Source: Cotesia glomerata (Eukaryota > Arthropoda > Insecta > Hymenoptera > Braconidae). Taken from it: a stretch of DNA of 64,000 nt. This document shows, one piece after another, positions 45,612-59,934 of this stretch (the first letter of the stretch is position 1; every line of letters starts with the position of its first letter). The stretch covers positions 10,175,813 to 10,239,812 of the forward strand of contig NC_058165.1 of assembly GCF_020080835.1 (NCBI RefSeq), in the 5' to 3' direction. The notes under the pieces were generated by a model. The model saw nothing but the letters and a program-made list of their open reading frames with translations. It did no database searches and had not been told where the DNA came from. A program made the translations under genes and the position numbers.

Positions 45612-45724
45612 TTCAATTTTGACGAAGAAAGATCATTGAACGGCATTTACCGAAGTCCACATAAATTTTCAGTTCATCTTCATCACACTCTTGGTGTTGT
45701 TCTTGATTGCAGTAATCATAATCA
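45612..45724 (+). pseudogene. IR M1 segment between MITE B and MITE C
   Basis: It first reads on in frame as FNFDEERSLNG. Between 45,640 and 45,673 the frame must shift by +1 to give TEVHINFQFIFITLLVLFL and IAVIII, the hydrophobic M1 helix, which runs into MITE C. After MITE C removal the helix continues INNKFNVIESFMDIVSMG. Confidence 0.65.
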
Positions 45725-46841
45725 CACTGAGAAAACAATTCATTTAAATGAAATGAGGCTCGTTAACTATAAATAAATCTTTTATTTAAATTTCACCAGA
45801 AATATTTATTTGATTCAAATAAATTTATTTATTTGAGACAAAGTTGTAGTATATTTGAATGAAATCCAGATTTGTTTATAGTTAACAAATATTTCTTTGG
45901 TGCTAACAATCGTATATTTCAACCAAATCAGATTTGTTAATAATAAATAAATGGTATGTTTGAATATACTCAAAGCAATGATTTTTAGTTTTAGGTTAGG
46001 AAAGTTGTAAAAGTGGACATATCGAACGTTTGGGGTAAAATAGGCATTTATTTTGGAATTATTAATTATACTGAAATTAAAAACGACAATATAGTTAGCC
46101 GACATCTAAAAATTTTTAGAATTTTTTTTATTGAAAAAAAATTTTACAAAAAATTTTTTTTTTTAATTTCATTTGTAAAAAATTCGAAAAACTGTAAGTG
46201 CAATTAAAAAAAAATATTATTTAGTTCTAATTTAACACATTAAGCAAAATAAAAAAATAAAAAATGTCGACTAACTTTATCATGATAAATTAACAGACAT
46301 CTGTAAATTTTTTCGACTTTTATAACAATAAAATTATTATGAAAAAATTTTAATTAAAAAATTTCACATGTTAAAATTAATGAAAATTATAAGTGAAAAT
46401 TTTTAGAAGCATTTTTTTATTGTAATTGATTTGTTATTAAAATTTTTAAAATTGACAGCTGACGGCTAACTTCAGTATCATAGTAATTTTATCATAGTAT
46501 CATAGTATTTTTATTAGAATTATAAGTAATAGTAGTATATTTTTTTACAAAAATAAACTAGTATTGTTATAAAATATACAAATTTTATATTCAATAACAC
46601 ATTTGAAAATTATCTGTAAAAAAATTATTACTAAACGACACGGATTTTAGGTTAAGAAATTTTTTTTTCGTTCCAATAACTACATGAAAATAAAAAAAAA
46701 TTTCGATGAAAAAAAAAAAATAGTAAGTCACAACCGGAAAAAATAAAATTTTTTCAAGATCAATAGGTAAATTAATATTATAATAAAATAAATATAAAAG
46801 AAATAGTGGTTGGTCACAAAAAAAGTCAAATGTAAACAATA
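45725..46841 (+). mobile_element. MITE C, left part, with AT-rich interior
   Basis: CACTGAGAAAAC at the left is inverted as GTTTTCTCAGTG at 52,990-53,001. Interior modules such as GTTAACAAATATTT and ATTTGATTCAAATAAA occur on both sides of the P element. The right target duplication is TA; the left is CA, probably a mutated TA. From about 46,000 to 46,841 the sequence is AT-rich with no feature recognised. Confidence 0.7.
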
Positions 46842-47627
46842 CTCTAGCTTAAGATAATATATAAGAAGGTGTTCCAATCCTGCAATGCATGATGGGAAAT
46901 GTGTCAAGCTGTCGCGCCGCCACAAGTGTGTCAGAAGTACTAGTATATGCCTAAAGTACTTTCATGCTAACTCTTATGGAAATAATAAATAAATTGAAAA
47001 TAACAAACTGGCATTGATAAAAATTATTTTCACCCTCAAATAATATTAATTAGTAGTAATTGTTAATTTAACAACCTCAATTGCAATAAATAAACAAAAC
47101 TATTTATTTAAAGGGTTAAACTGGTTTTTCTCAAGCGCAGTTTATGATTTACCTCTGATTTTTTTTTCGATAACCAGCCGTTAGCGCGAGTTGCTTTTAC
47201 CCGCTTGCCAATTATCTGGTTCGGGTTCGCGTCCTGCGGGTCATCGTTATTTTTTTTTTATTTTTACATAATTAAATTTAATAATAAATAATAGTATTGG
47301 CTAATTACTTTTATTCCCAAAAATTAATTATTAATTATGATTATTGAAATTATCTGTTAAATGAGAAGAATATTTTGCAAAATAATTAAAAAGTTCAACA
47401 GTATATTTTTTAAATAATAGAACAAATATTTAAGTAGCATAATTAAGCTAAAATATTTGTATATTTTATTCAACAATATTAAATAGTTGAAATAAATAAT
47501 TATGTTTTAATTTCAATTATATTGATAAAAGGATCACAGCACAAGAGTGAAACAAGTTTCTTCATTTGCGGGCTTTTTTTGATGAAGTACGCATATACAC
47601 ACTTCGAGAACTGAAGATAAGAAGATT

Positions 47628-50600
47628 TTAGTTGTCTGGTTGTACTGTGATATCTTTTGCCAAAACGTGTAACCGCAAGGAAATGTATTTCTGTAGAACT
47701 TTATCAGAAATATTGTGGCATTTCGGGAAGTTCAACAAACGATTAGCAGCAGCTACCTTAATACTTTGCATTAAAACCTGATGGACGTTCTGCAGATGTA
47801 ATAATGCTTTTCTATAGGTATTAAATATTTCTTCAGCTGTCTTCAAAAGTTCATAAACAGCCTCAGTTGGGTGCTTCAAATTACCTCGGTGTAGTGCATC
47901 TATCCAAGCCGAACACGCATTTGGCAACGGTAGAGAAGAAATAGTTGCTGTTTCACAAACTTCGCAACCATTTGCTGTAACAAATACCGCCCAACCAGAA
48001 AGGTAATACAGCCCATACCTCTGGATTTCCGACAGAATGCAACCATCAGGAACTTCAATAGTATTATTTGCTCCATCATCAGCAGTACGGAGTTCATCTT
48101 TTTTTTTGTTTTAAGAACTCTAAATAATATGGTTCATCATCATCTTCATATGATGCAGACGTGGGAACTCGTAAATACTGAGCTACAGCAACTAACCTCA
48201 TTCGATAACGCAGTTGACGGGGCTTTGGATGAATATCACCACCAGCTCGGACTTGAGAAAATAGATTTTCCACAGAGCTAGAAGTTAGGCGTCCCGTGAG
48301 GAAATATTGTAATTTTTCAGATAACACTAGTTCTTCACGCAAATTTAGAGATGTAGTTGTTGTAAGAATAATCCCTCGTTGAATAGGTTTCCATTTATTA
48401 TCAGAAATAAATTGAAGTTCTCTAATAATCTCAATGAAATTTTGGAGGAATTGTACACGCTCTAAGGAAGTTTCATCATTCCCAAGGGAATTACTCTTAT
48501 GGCGACAAACCATCGATTCGTACCATTGGCTACATAATAAAATAAACCATCCGGTAGTGAAAGCTTCTTGAGGAAGAAGACCAGTTTGAGCTGATAAAAC
48601 TAACGCATGTCCCATTTCATTGCTGAAAATTTTTTTAGTCAGTCCAACATGCATTTTGTCAAACTGCGATGGGTCCAGGATTGCCGCAGTAAGACCTTTC
48701 ACTAATACAGGCCCACCAAGTGATTGTAACTCAACTAATTGTCGAACATGGGAAATGTCAACTGTAGGCGATGGTAAGTTGTTTGCTTCGACGATAGGCG
48801 AGCTCAGAATAAACTTTGTTTTCAACAATTGAGACCAAATGCGTTTTAGCACGTATGGAACATCTGAAGTCCAATGAAGACGTTCATCTGGATTTGATGG
48901 ATGTAGGCTAAATGAGGAAATTAAATAGCGGCTAGATGTAATGCTATTTGGCCCTTCATCTGTTGAAATGCATTTGACGATAATGCCCTGCTGATAAAGC
49001 TCTTTTATTATCTCTTGAACATAATTCCAGAGAAGTTCCGAGGTTACTGATTTTCCTGTCAAAGCATAGCTCACCAATTGCTTCCAATGGCTGGTTAACC
49101 CACGAGCAACGAATGCAATTGCATGGGAAGCCATCGAATCAGCTTCATTCGAGTCTCTTGCCAATTGTGGAGTCACTAATCCAATAAAATTTCCAAGAGC
49201 ACGATCATATTCAATTGCTGGATGAATTGACATTTCATCTAATGCCAGCACACAATAACGAGCAGTTTCGTCTTGCTCTTGTTGAATTTTTATCCCCAGC
49301 CACTCAATGATACTGTGGAAAGTTCCAGAAGCAAAATTAAATCCCGACAGGCGATTATAAAGCGTGGAAAAAGCAGGTAAAGGAAATCCTTCATTGTCCT
49401 TCAAACTTTTATAAGCCTTAGTGCCCATCAATAATCGGATTCGCAGACCTTTTTTCGATAGTATCCTCTGACCAAGGTTTGGAGTTCGTCGAAGCACTGC
49501 CTTTCAAAAACAACAACTGATCAGGATTCAAGAATTTTTTCAAGTTATCATCCAATGTTGTTGATTTTTGTGTCAAATGAGCAACCTGAAATCGAATTAA
49601 TTAGTACTTAATCAATTATTCGTACTTCAAAATAAAAATCATTTCATGATTAACTAATTTGGAATACATAATTATTTAATTTTTTATATTACCTCATTTT
49701 TCAATGCATTATTCTCGTTCTGAAGCTCATGAAGCTGCTGCTCTAACAATAACTCCCGAAATGATTTTGGAGCATACTTACTTGATTGAATATGTTGGTT
49801 CGAAGTTCCCGGTATAGCTTCATCACCAGAGACTTCAGTATTTTCATTTACTGAGATTTCTAATCCTAGAATATTTACAATTAACTTTATTAGTATTTAC
49901 CAATGACAAAAGATTTTATTAACATATTAAAGTTAACATTTTACCGATGAACATTACCCTTATTAAACAAAAGGATCAAAAATAATTTCACATGTTAAAA
50001 TATTTGAAAATGAAATATTTTTCAATAATTTTTAATGGTAATTATTTATAAGTGGGGTCAACCCATGCTTGCGCACGTTAATTTTTTTATTTTTTGATCA
50101 AATTGATCAATTTTTTTTTAATTGTTCGTTTTTTTATGTACTTTTCAAAAGAAAAGATATCGAAAAAATATAAAATAGAAATTTTATCCAAAAACACGAG
50201 CCAAATTTCACGACATTTTTTTATCATAAATTCGCCATAAAAACAAGCAATATCAAAAAAAAAAAATTGAAAATGTTAATTTTGGGCCCAATTATTACCA
50301 AAATAATTGGACCGGTTATGGCCCAAAAAGGGGTTGACCCCACTTGTAAATAATTACCATCTTAATCTTTTTGTTTAGTAAGAGTACAAGAAGTATATAG
50401 ATATAAAGTCCATGTATGCAGTAACACCATAACACAAAAACAACAGTATTATAATTTTGTAAAATCCCATATAACCATGACTTCATCAAATAATATTATT
50501 ATTTGTTTAAATTAATTGTAAATCAAATATGATTTTATACGTAGAGTAGTCATGTTACATTTAAAATAAAAGATCATAGAAAAAACTAAGCAGAAGTTAA

Positions 50601-51002
50601 TAATTCTTCTTCAAATATTCACTTACCCCCTCGCAAATTAAACCTACCATATTGATATTTAACCAGCCGGAATTATTATATAACAATTAAAAAATTTATT
50701 TTTCTAGACGCTGATTTGCATGAAAAAATAAACTTAACTTTAATTTCTAATTTTACAGCATAAAAAAATGTAGTAATATACAAAATGAATTAACACTTAC
50801 GTTTTGTCAAGTCAGACACTTCAGACTTACGCCTCTTATTATTTAAAGAACGATTGTCATCAGAATCATCATCATTATCATTAACACCATCATCAGTCTC
50901 AAAAGGTTTGGGTGGAGTAGGTACCAGAATATCGGGAACAACATTTTTTTTCAATTTATACGAATATCTTTCCACGACAAATAGTCCTCTACTGAAGTGT
51001 CC
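47628..51002 (-). pseudogene. P-element-like transposase (THAP remnant, coiled coil, catalytic domain), two homopolymer frameshifts
   Basis: The readable exons are 50,801-51,002, 49,693-49,865 and 49,585-47,628. The first ends a THAP-type zinc-finger pattern (GHFSRG...YKLKKNVVPDIL) plus an acidic linker; the exon with the first Cys pair was not found. The second encodes a leucine-zipper-like helix (LLLEQQLHELQNENNALKNE). The third joins in phase to HLTQKSTTLDDNLKKFLNPD and continues through FPLPAFSTLYNRLSG, CVLALDEMSIHPAIEYD (catalytic Asp), STDEGPNSIT, LTSSSVENLFSQVRAGGDIH and a tail (PNACSAWIDALHRG) ending at 47,628. Two single-base shifts occur, both in A-runs: A6 at 49,450-49,455 and A9 near 48,098-48,106; one base less in each restores the frame. 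This could be early decay or homopolymer error in the assembly. Confidence 0.85.
50034..50361. mobile_element. ~330-bp MITE inside a P-element intron
   Basis: ATGGTAATTATTTATAAGTG and its inverse CACTTGTAAATAATTACCAT bound the element, with GGGGTCAACCC/GGGTTGACCCC just inside. Confidence 0.75.
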
Positions 51003-51109
51003 CTGTCAGCATAATTGAGTTTACAACATAAAATAAAATTTATCGTTGTTAAATAATTATAAATATCCTTATTTAAAAAAAAAAAACATTTTAACAGATA
51101 TAACCCACA

Positions 51110-51285
51110 GAAAAAAACTTACTTCAAAAAAATTTTAAGGAAGACAAAAGTTATTTTGGAGCAAGAAGAAATTTTCTTGGCTCAAGAAACTTTGACTTCA
51201 TTCAAGAAATTTTTAATCTTCCGTAATATTTTCTTAAACCAAGAAAATGTACCCTCCAGTCAAGAATTTTTTTTTGCATGCTAAA
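51110..51285. repeat. short MITE of the CAGAAAAAAACTTAC family
   Basis: CACAGAAAAAAACTTACTTC on the left and CAAGAATTTTTTTTTGCATG on the right, with CAAGAAA modules between. It resembles the elements at 39,057-39,203 and 58,112-58,309. Confidence 0.5.
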
Positions 51286-52761
51286 TGTATATCTATAGAT
51301 AGTGGTCAACTCAAATGTTTTTTAATTTTTCCACATCTCGTTTTTAATTACTTTAAATCTTTTTTTCTAAACAGAAAATTAAGATAGTTCTAAGGTTTTT
51401 TCATGCCTCGCACAGACGGGAATTATCTGTGATTGGTTTTAAAATTTTGCAAGCAGATACCCATTGGTTTCTGATATCAGGACACCGAGGAAATCACAAA
51501 ATTTTAAAACGTTTTTCAGTGCTATTATGACAGCCTGGAAAACTGCATCCAACCATATTATCTATAAATCTTAAATAATAATTACACAATCTTATTGGTA
51601 ATTAATTATTATAAAAAATATTAAATATAAAAATGAATGTCTAACTTACTTTGTTGTGCTATTGAATAAAAACTGTCAACAACGAAATGTTATTAAAAAC
51701 AAATCGACATTTTTAAATAAATGACGATCACAAAATTTACACTGCGTTGATCAAATACAATAATTGAAAATTTCCATGTTCAAGAATTTATATATTTGTA
51801 CAGAAACTTTCAATGAAATACGCAATAACAATTTCAATAATGTCGATTGAACTTCTATCATTATTTATTTATTATAAAAAACAATGCAAGATTTAAAAAA
51901 TTTATACTTACTAAAAATGAGTAACGTAGTACTTTTGATACTTGCCGCCATAAAAATTCGCATCAGTATAAAAACTTTGTAAGTAAAATTTTTTTTTTTT
52001 TTATTGTAATGAAAAATAATTAACAATACTGTTATTTATTATTAAATCAAATTATTTTGTGCTGTGATCCTTTTATCAATATAATTGAAATTAAAACATA
52101 ATTATTTATTTCAACTATTTAATATTGTTGATTAAAATATACAAATATTTTAGCTTAATTATGCTACTTAAATTTTTGTTCTATTATTTAAAAAATATAC
52201 TGTTGAACTTTTTAATTATTTTACAAAATATTCTTCTCATTTAACAGATAATTTCAATAATCATAATTAATAATTAATTCTTAGGAATAAAAGTAATTAG
52301 CCAATACTGTTATTTATTATTAAATTTAATTATTTAAAAATAAAAAAACAACAAAATAACGATGGCCCACAGGACGCGAACCCGAACCAGTTAATTGATA
52401 AACGAGTAAAAGCAACTCGCGCTAACGGCTGGTTATCGGAACAAAATCAGAGGTAAATCATAAACTGCGCTTGAGAAAAACCAGTTTAACCCTATAAATA
52501 AATAGTTTGGTTTATTTATTGGTATTGGGGTTGTTAAATTAACAATTACTACTAATTAATATTATCTGAGGGTGAAAATAATTTTTATCAATGCCAGTTT
52601 GTTATTTTCAATTTATTTATTATTTTCATAAGAGTTAGCATGAAAGTACTTTAGGCATGTACTAGTACTTCTGACACACTTGGAAGCGCGACAGCTTGAC
52701 ACATTTCCCATCATGCGTTGCAGGATTAGAATACCTTCTTATATATTATCTTACTCTAGCT

Positions 52762-53001
52762 TACATTCAAAAATAGCGACACCAAGCGTAATTTACTTGA
52801 AGCGAGATTTGTTAATAGTTAAAAAATCTTTATTTGAATGATATAAATGAGTCGATTCAATTAAATAAACCGAAACGAAGTAGTATTTGATTCAAAGTAA
52901 TATATATTTAAATAAAAGAAATTTGTTAACATTAAATAAATATTTTTGATTCATTTCAAATAAATCTGTGCATTTGAGTCAAACAAACCGTTTTCTCAGT
53001 G
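52762..53001 (+). mobile_element. MITE C, right part
   Basis: Ends CCGTTTTCTCAGTG at 53,001, followed by TA at 53,002-53,003. Confidence 0.75.
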
Positions 53002-53003
53002 TA

Positions 53004-53842
53004 TAAACAATAAATTTAACGTGATCGAAAGCTTCATGGACATTGTGAGCATGGGGATAATGTCTCCAATGGGACGTCTCTCGATGAGGATCATTTATTT
53101 TTTCGGATTTTTATTCATTTTTCTGGTCATGCCCGAATTCCAAGGAGAAATCTCGGCCATTCTATCGCAACCTGCAAGACGCAATGTCGAAATCCTCAAG
53201 GACTTATTTGACAACAAATACCACGTGTTTTACGATAAGTTATTGTCAAAAGACATGATTTATGAAAAATTGTGGGTGACCGAAGAGGACCAGAAATACT
53301 TGCATCCATCGGGTCCTCGTGATCTGAACAAATGTGCTACAGAAGCCCAACAAAATTCGACCATCGCTTGCATCGAAATGACTATAAACCAACTTGGCTA
53401 CGCTTTGGACCTTAAAAATCTCTATTTATCAAAGGAAATCACGTTCAAGAAATATTTTGTGTTTTGGACAAAGAAGAACTGGGCGCTGAAGGACAAAATT
53501 GATAAAGCCCGATCGATACCAGTGGAATCAGGATTAATTTACCATCACGAAGAAGAGAAAATAAAATACCTATGGAAAAAGATAGAGAAAATGAAGAAAA
53601 TTAAAGAAGCTGAAAACTATGAACGGATCGACTTTGATAACTTAGTGTTTTATTTAATTGTGTTTGCGGCTACTTTGCTGTGGAGCTTGGTCATTTTCAG
53701 AATCGAACTTATTGTCTACCACAATTACTCTAAATATAAAAGACAGGAAAAGGAGCGACGACAGTTCATTGAGAGATTGAGAGCACAACCACGGATTATT
53801 TTATCCCCAGGTCGAATAGTTCTGTTAAATACTCATGAGTGA
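53004..53842 (+). pseudogene. IR C-terminal exon: end of M1, pore region, M2, second ligand-binding lobe, M3, tail
   Basis: A single open frame of ~279 codons from the MITE C junction. Visible parts: NVIESFMDIVSMGIMSPMG (pore region), RIIYFFGFLFIFLVMPEF (M2) and QGEISAILSQPARRNVEILK, which corresponds to the A-x-L-x-S-x-L-T-x-P...I-x-x-L-x-D-L segment after M2 of glutamate-receptor relatives. The extracellular lobe with KCATEAQQNSTIACIE follows (two Cys that may pair), then VFYLIVFAATLLWSLVIF (M3) and a basic cytoplasmic tail ending THE-stop. Taken alone this exon is intact. ATG codons at 53,036 and 53,051 are internal and not a likely gene start. Confidence 0.78.
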
Positions 53843-54540
53843 TTCAAATAAAGGAAAAGTCAACCATCGAATTAGTAGATAAGTTTTGTTTTGCAATTTT
53901 AATACCGATTATTGTGATTAATCTGTGAGTATTTTTGTCTTTCGCGTGTGTGATTTTATATTTTCTACACAGAAATAACAGATTTGATGCCCTGAGTGGT
54001 TTTTTTTTCGGTTTAAAAAAATGTTGTGCATTTTGGATTGGAATCGAATTCCATCGGATCTTATCGGAACCAGAAAATAATTTTATTACTTAGTCTTGAA
54101 ATTTTCAATTAATACGCCAATAAAATTTCATACAGTCCTTGAGATCATTTTATTTCATCTACATAAAATAATTTATTAAACTAAGAGATGTTTTTCGTCC
54201 ATTAAGATTCTTAAATTTTAGCTAACAAAATTATTTAATCTCGAGCTATAATTATCTCTGTTCTAAGAAAATAGCAGTATGCTACAGGGAGAGCGCTCCA
54301 AATTTTCTTCGCTCAAGTTAGTACCTAGTATAACTATATAGTACGCCTAAATAGTGCCTGGTTAACCATAAAAGTATTTTGAATTGAAACATATTGATGT
54401 GTTATGTTTTATGGATATGACTTTGAGTTTACGAGATTTAATGTGTAAAGAGCGTGAATTAGTTAGTACTTTTAATCAAGTCTTAATGTATGCTATTTTG
54501 TGATATTAAATAAATCAAATGCAAAATATTATTGCATACT
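53843..54540 (+). other. IR 3' flank with a poly(A) signal; otherwise nothing recognised
   Basis: AATAAA at 53,847-53,852, a few bases after the stop, and AT-rich sequence after it. No second gene was seen. Confidence 0.5.
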
Positions 54541-55689
<1,149 letters not shown>

Positions 55690-55789
55690 NNNNNNNNNNN
55701 NNNNNNNNNNNNNNNNNNNNNNNNNNNNNNNNNNNNNNNNNNNNNNNNNNNNNNNNNNNNNNNNNNNNNNNNNNNNNNNNNNNNNNNNN
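55690..55789. other. assembly gap (100 N)
   Basis: A run of 100 N between a LINE-like 5' end and a LINE fragment in the opposite orientation. The round size suggests an unknown true length. Confidence 0.95.
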
Positions 55790-57859
<2,070 letters not shown>

Positions 57860-58112
57860 CACTGAAAAAAAAGTTTTCTACTCGCTACGATCTACTGTAT
57901 AGTAAGAGTGAATCGTCCACCGGTACGATCCGTAGAGTCTACAAGTAGCAGTCTAGATAGTGACCGTCACGATCTATTCAGTGCCATTCACGAAACGTAT
58001 TGCTACCGTTAGTAAACAGTTTTCCTAACCTCACTCTCCTCTAGATAGTAAAGTGTAGATCGTGACAGTAGCGATCTCGTATCGTGCGGTGTAGAAAACT
58101 TTTTTTTCAGTG
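57860..58112. mobile_element. 253-bp MITE with CACTGAAAAAAAAGTTTTCT ends
   Basis: CACTGAAAAAAAAGTTTTCT at the left and its inverse AGAAAACTTTTTTTTCAGTG at the right. The interior has GATCTACTGTATAGTAAGAG and CGATCT-rich modules in both orientations. Confidence 0.8.
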
Positions 58113-58309
58113 CAGAAAAAAAATTTACTTGAATCAAATAAACAATTTTGAAGAACTTCATCTTTTTGATTTGAATAGAAAAATTTTTAAACTAAGAATC
58201 TTTTCATGGTTTAAATATACGTTACTTGATTCAAGATAATGAAACTCATGAAAATTGTTTCCTTGGTTCAAGAATTTTTCTTTTGATTCAAGTTAATTTT
58301 TTTTTCAGT
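58112..58309. mobile_element. ~200-bp MITE of the CAGAAAAAAAATTTACTTG family
   Basis: GCAGAAAAAAAATTTACTTG and the inverse TTAATTTTTTTTTCAGTAC, with TTGATTCAAG modules. It directly abuts the previous MITE; relatives at 39,057 and 51,110. Confidence 0.6.
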
Positions 58310-58614
58310 ACAGAAATAATGTCTCACACTAGCCGGTAAATTGTTTTCATGACAAGACATAATATAAAATTCTAAAGTTCAAAAATATTTTTATCCATGT
58401 TATTTAAATGAAAATTTTTGATTGTCGACCTCTAAATATCAATATTAAGTTATAATATCCACAAGGTCTTTATTTTGGCATCCTTTTTGTCTTTGGCGAA
58501 ATTTCATGTTAATTTAAAACGGTGATAATTTGCCAATTTTTTTACACCGTAAGAAACTTGTTTCAAGAAAAAATAAAAAATTTTAATAAATTATTTTCTT
58601 TGTCTTATAGTAGA

Positions 58615-58642
58615 CTAGCAAACCCGGCCCGCTTCGCCGGGC
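58615..58642 (-). mobile_element. Helitron 3' terminus
   Basis: On the minus strand the hairpin GCCCGGCGAAGCGGGC is followed by CGGGTTTGCTAG and T, the same ending as 25,473-25,501. The element would extend to the right; its 5' TC end was not found. Confidence 0.6.
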
Positions 58643-59160
58643 TAAATCTTAGTATTCATTTTCGAGTTCATTTTCTTCAAGTTTTCTCTCTAGCTGATTT
58701 GATATATTGGTCCTGCTGACGCCATTTCTTTTTAATTATAAATAATTCTACAATTAACTAATTAATCTTAATTATAAAAATATATTTTATTATTATTAAT
58801 CACAAATCAATAATTCTTTTTAATATTTTTTTTATTATTAACAAAAAATATTAATGATTTCCGAATTTATCGATACGATTATTTGATTATTTATATTTTA
58901 AAATTCTGATGTTTTTCTATTTATTAATTTATTGTTATTGTGGTTACTAAAGTAAAGTATTAAGGTAATTATTTATTACGAAGTATAGTAACTAAGGTAA
59001 TGTTTTAATTTGATAACTTAATACAATTAATTTAAAATTAAATAATATCGGATTCCATGTCCTCCAGATCTTTTCGGCTTATCTCCAAGTCTAATATAAA
59101 AAAAAATACATCATTAATAAATATTAGATGTTAAGCTAAGTAATTATTGCATTGTAATTT

Positions 59161-59238
<78 letters not shown>

Positions 59239-59388
59239 AGTTATAAATATGGAGTTTATTTCAATCATTTCAACTATTCTTATTATTGAATTATTTGTTA
59301 AAATTAAAAATAACAGATTAACTATTAATTATTTTTTAATAATCAATATCAAATCGATGTTAATTAATTCCATATTTATGACGGTATA
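58643..59388. other. AT-rich spacer with (TA)n
   Basis: A (TA)n tract at 59,163-59,236; otherwise nothing recognised. Confidence 0.55.
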
Positions 59389-59934
59389 TTAATTTTTAAA
59401 AAATATACTTTTCGCTCTCCAAAGTTCCTGCATCTCTTTTTGCTTTTGTAATCTCTGCTCTCTTTTTTCTATTTCAGATCTAATTTTTTTAAAAAACATC
59501 AATGTATTTTGAAGCGATTCACGAAATGATGTCTAGAAAAATGAACAAAGTTTTATAAACAGAAAACTTATAAATTTTCTAGAATTAATAAATTGGAAAT
59601 TTTTTACCTGCCTCACTTGTCGAAATGCATTTAATTTGTCATCTGAAACTATAGTCGACGTTCCGATTGACTCTCGACATAAGTTATTAGTAACATAAAA
59701 TTTTGTACTGGTTGTACAGGATATTGCAATAGTAGTCTCTGTTTCGTCAACGTAATCTTAGAAAATAATTTTTTTTATTTCAAACGCACTTCATCGATTA
59801 AAAAACTAAAAGTTATCATTTTTGCTTTAGTACTCACCGATTACTTGATTGGTAATTGTATATGACCAATTATTTTCACCGAACGCATTATCAGCATAAC
59901 TGCACAAATTTTCCAGATTTAATAGCTTGGACAT
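59389..59934 (-). CDS. RAD52-like single-strand-annealing protein, three exons
   Basis: Exons 59,934-59,838, 59,756-59,608 and 59,532-59,389 (donors GTGAGT, GTAAAA; acceptors TTTCTAAG, TTTTCTAG) join in phase to a 129-residue protein with no stop. Residues ~5-40 (LCSYADNAFGENNWSYTITN, then IDYVDE) resemble the RAD52 motif N-x-x-F-G-x-N-x-W-S-x-x-I-T...D-F-V-D. ESIGTSTIVSDDKLNAFRQV leading to SFRESLQNTL resembles the D-x-G-Y-G...K...A-x-x-x-A-x-x-D-x-L-K-R-x-L helix. RAD52 forms rings that bind ssDNA and anneal complementary strands in recombination repair. It is shorter than the ~180-residue RAD52 core, lacks the usual GYG exactly, and ends in a Lys/Glu coiled tail (KREQRLQKQKEMQELWRAK). Gene structure is well supported; the family call is moderate. 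Confidence 0.65.

Larger units (their letters stand above)
46850..52753 (-). mobile_element. P-superfamily DNA transposon with ~690-bp terminal inverted repeats
   Basis: Both outer ends read TAAGATAATATATAAGAAGG inward, and the 8-bp duplication CTCTAGCT lies at 46,842-46,849 and 52,754-52,761, as P elements make. The inversion runs inward to about 47,541 and 52,062, far longer than the ~30-bp TIR of the Drosophila P element, with a few percent divergence between arms. One transposase gene lies between, on the minus strand. The element is inserted in MITE C. Confidence 0.9.
13057..53842 (+). pseudogene. divergent ionotropic receptor (IR) gene split over 40 kb by three TA-MITEs and their passengers
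   Basis: The + strand pieces 13,057-13,167, 13,272-13,447, 38,393-38,728, 39,287-39,648, 45,612-45,724 and 53,004-53,842 form one ordered protein of roughly 650 residues. They give a signal peptide, an extracellular ligand-binding region, M1, a pore region, M2, a second ligand-binding lobe, M3 and a short cytoplasmic tail: the layout of insect chemosensory IRs (ligand-gated cation channels related to glutamate receptors, in sensory-neuron membranes). Introns lie at 13,168-13,271 and 38,729-39,286. The other three gaps are insertions bounded by TA, and the frame is restored exactly when one TA is kept. Lesions: a frameshift near 38,545, a phase mismatch across the second intron, a frameshift between 45,640 and 45,673, and exonic insertions of 6-25 kb. 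IR identity is from topology and pore-region motifs; the subfamily is unknown. Confidence 0.75.

Noticed and set aside
50790..50975. Stand-alone 61-residue gene
   Set aside because: It is an internal exon of the P-element transposase, with acceptor at 51,003 and donor at 50,800.
53036..53842. Independent short membrane-protein gene starting at the ATG near 53,036
   Set aside because: The frame is open upstream to the MITE C boundary and continues the M1 helix found at 45,673-45,724, so it is the IR last exon.
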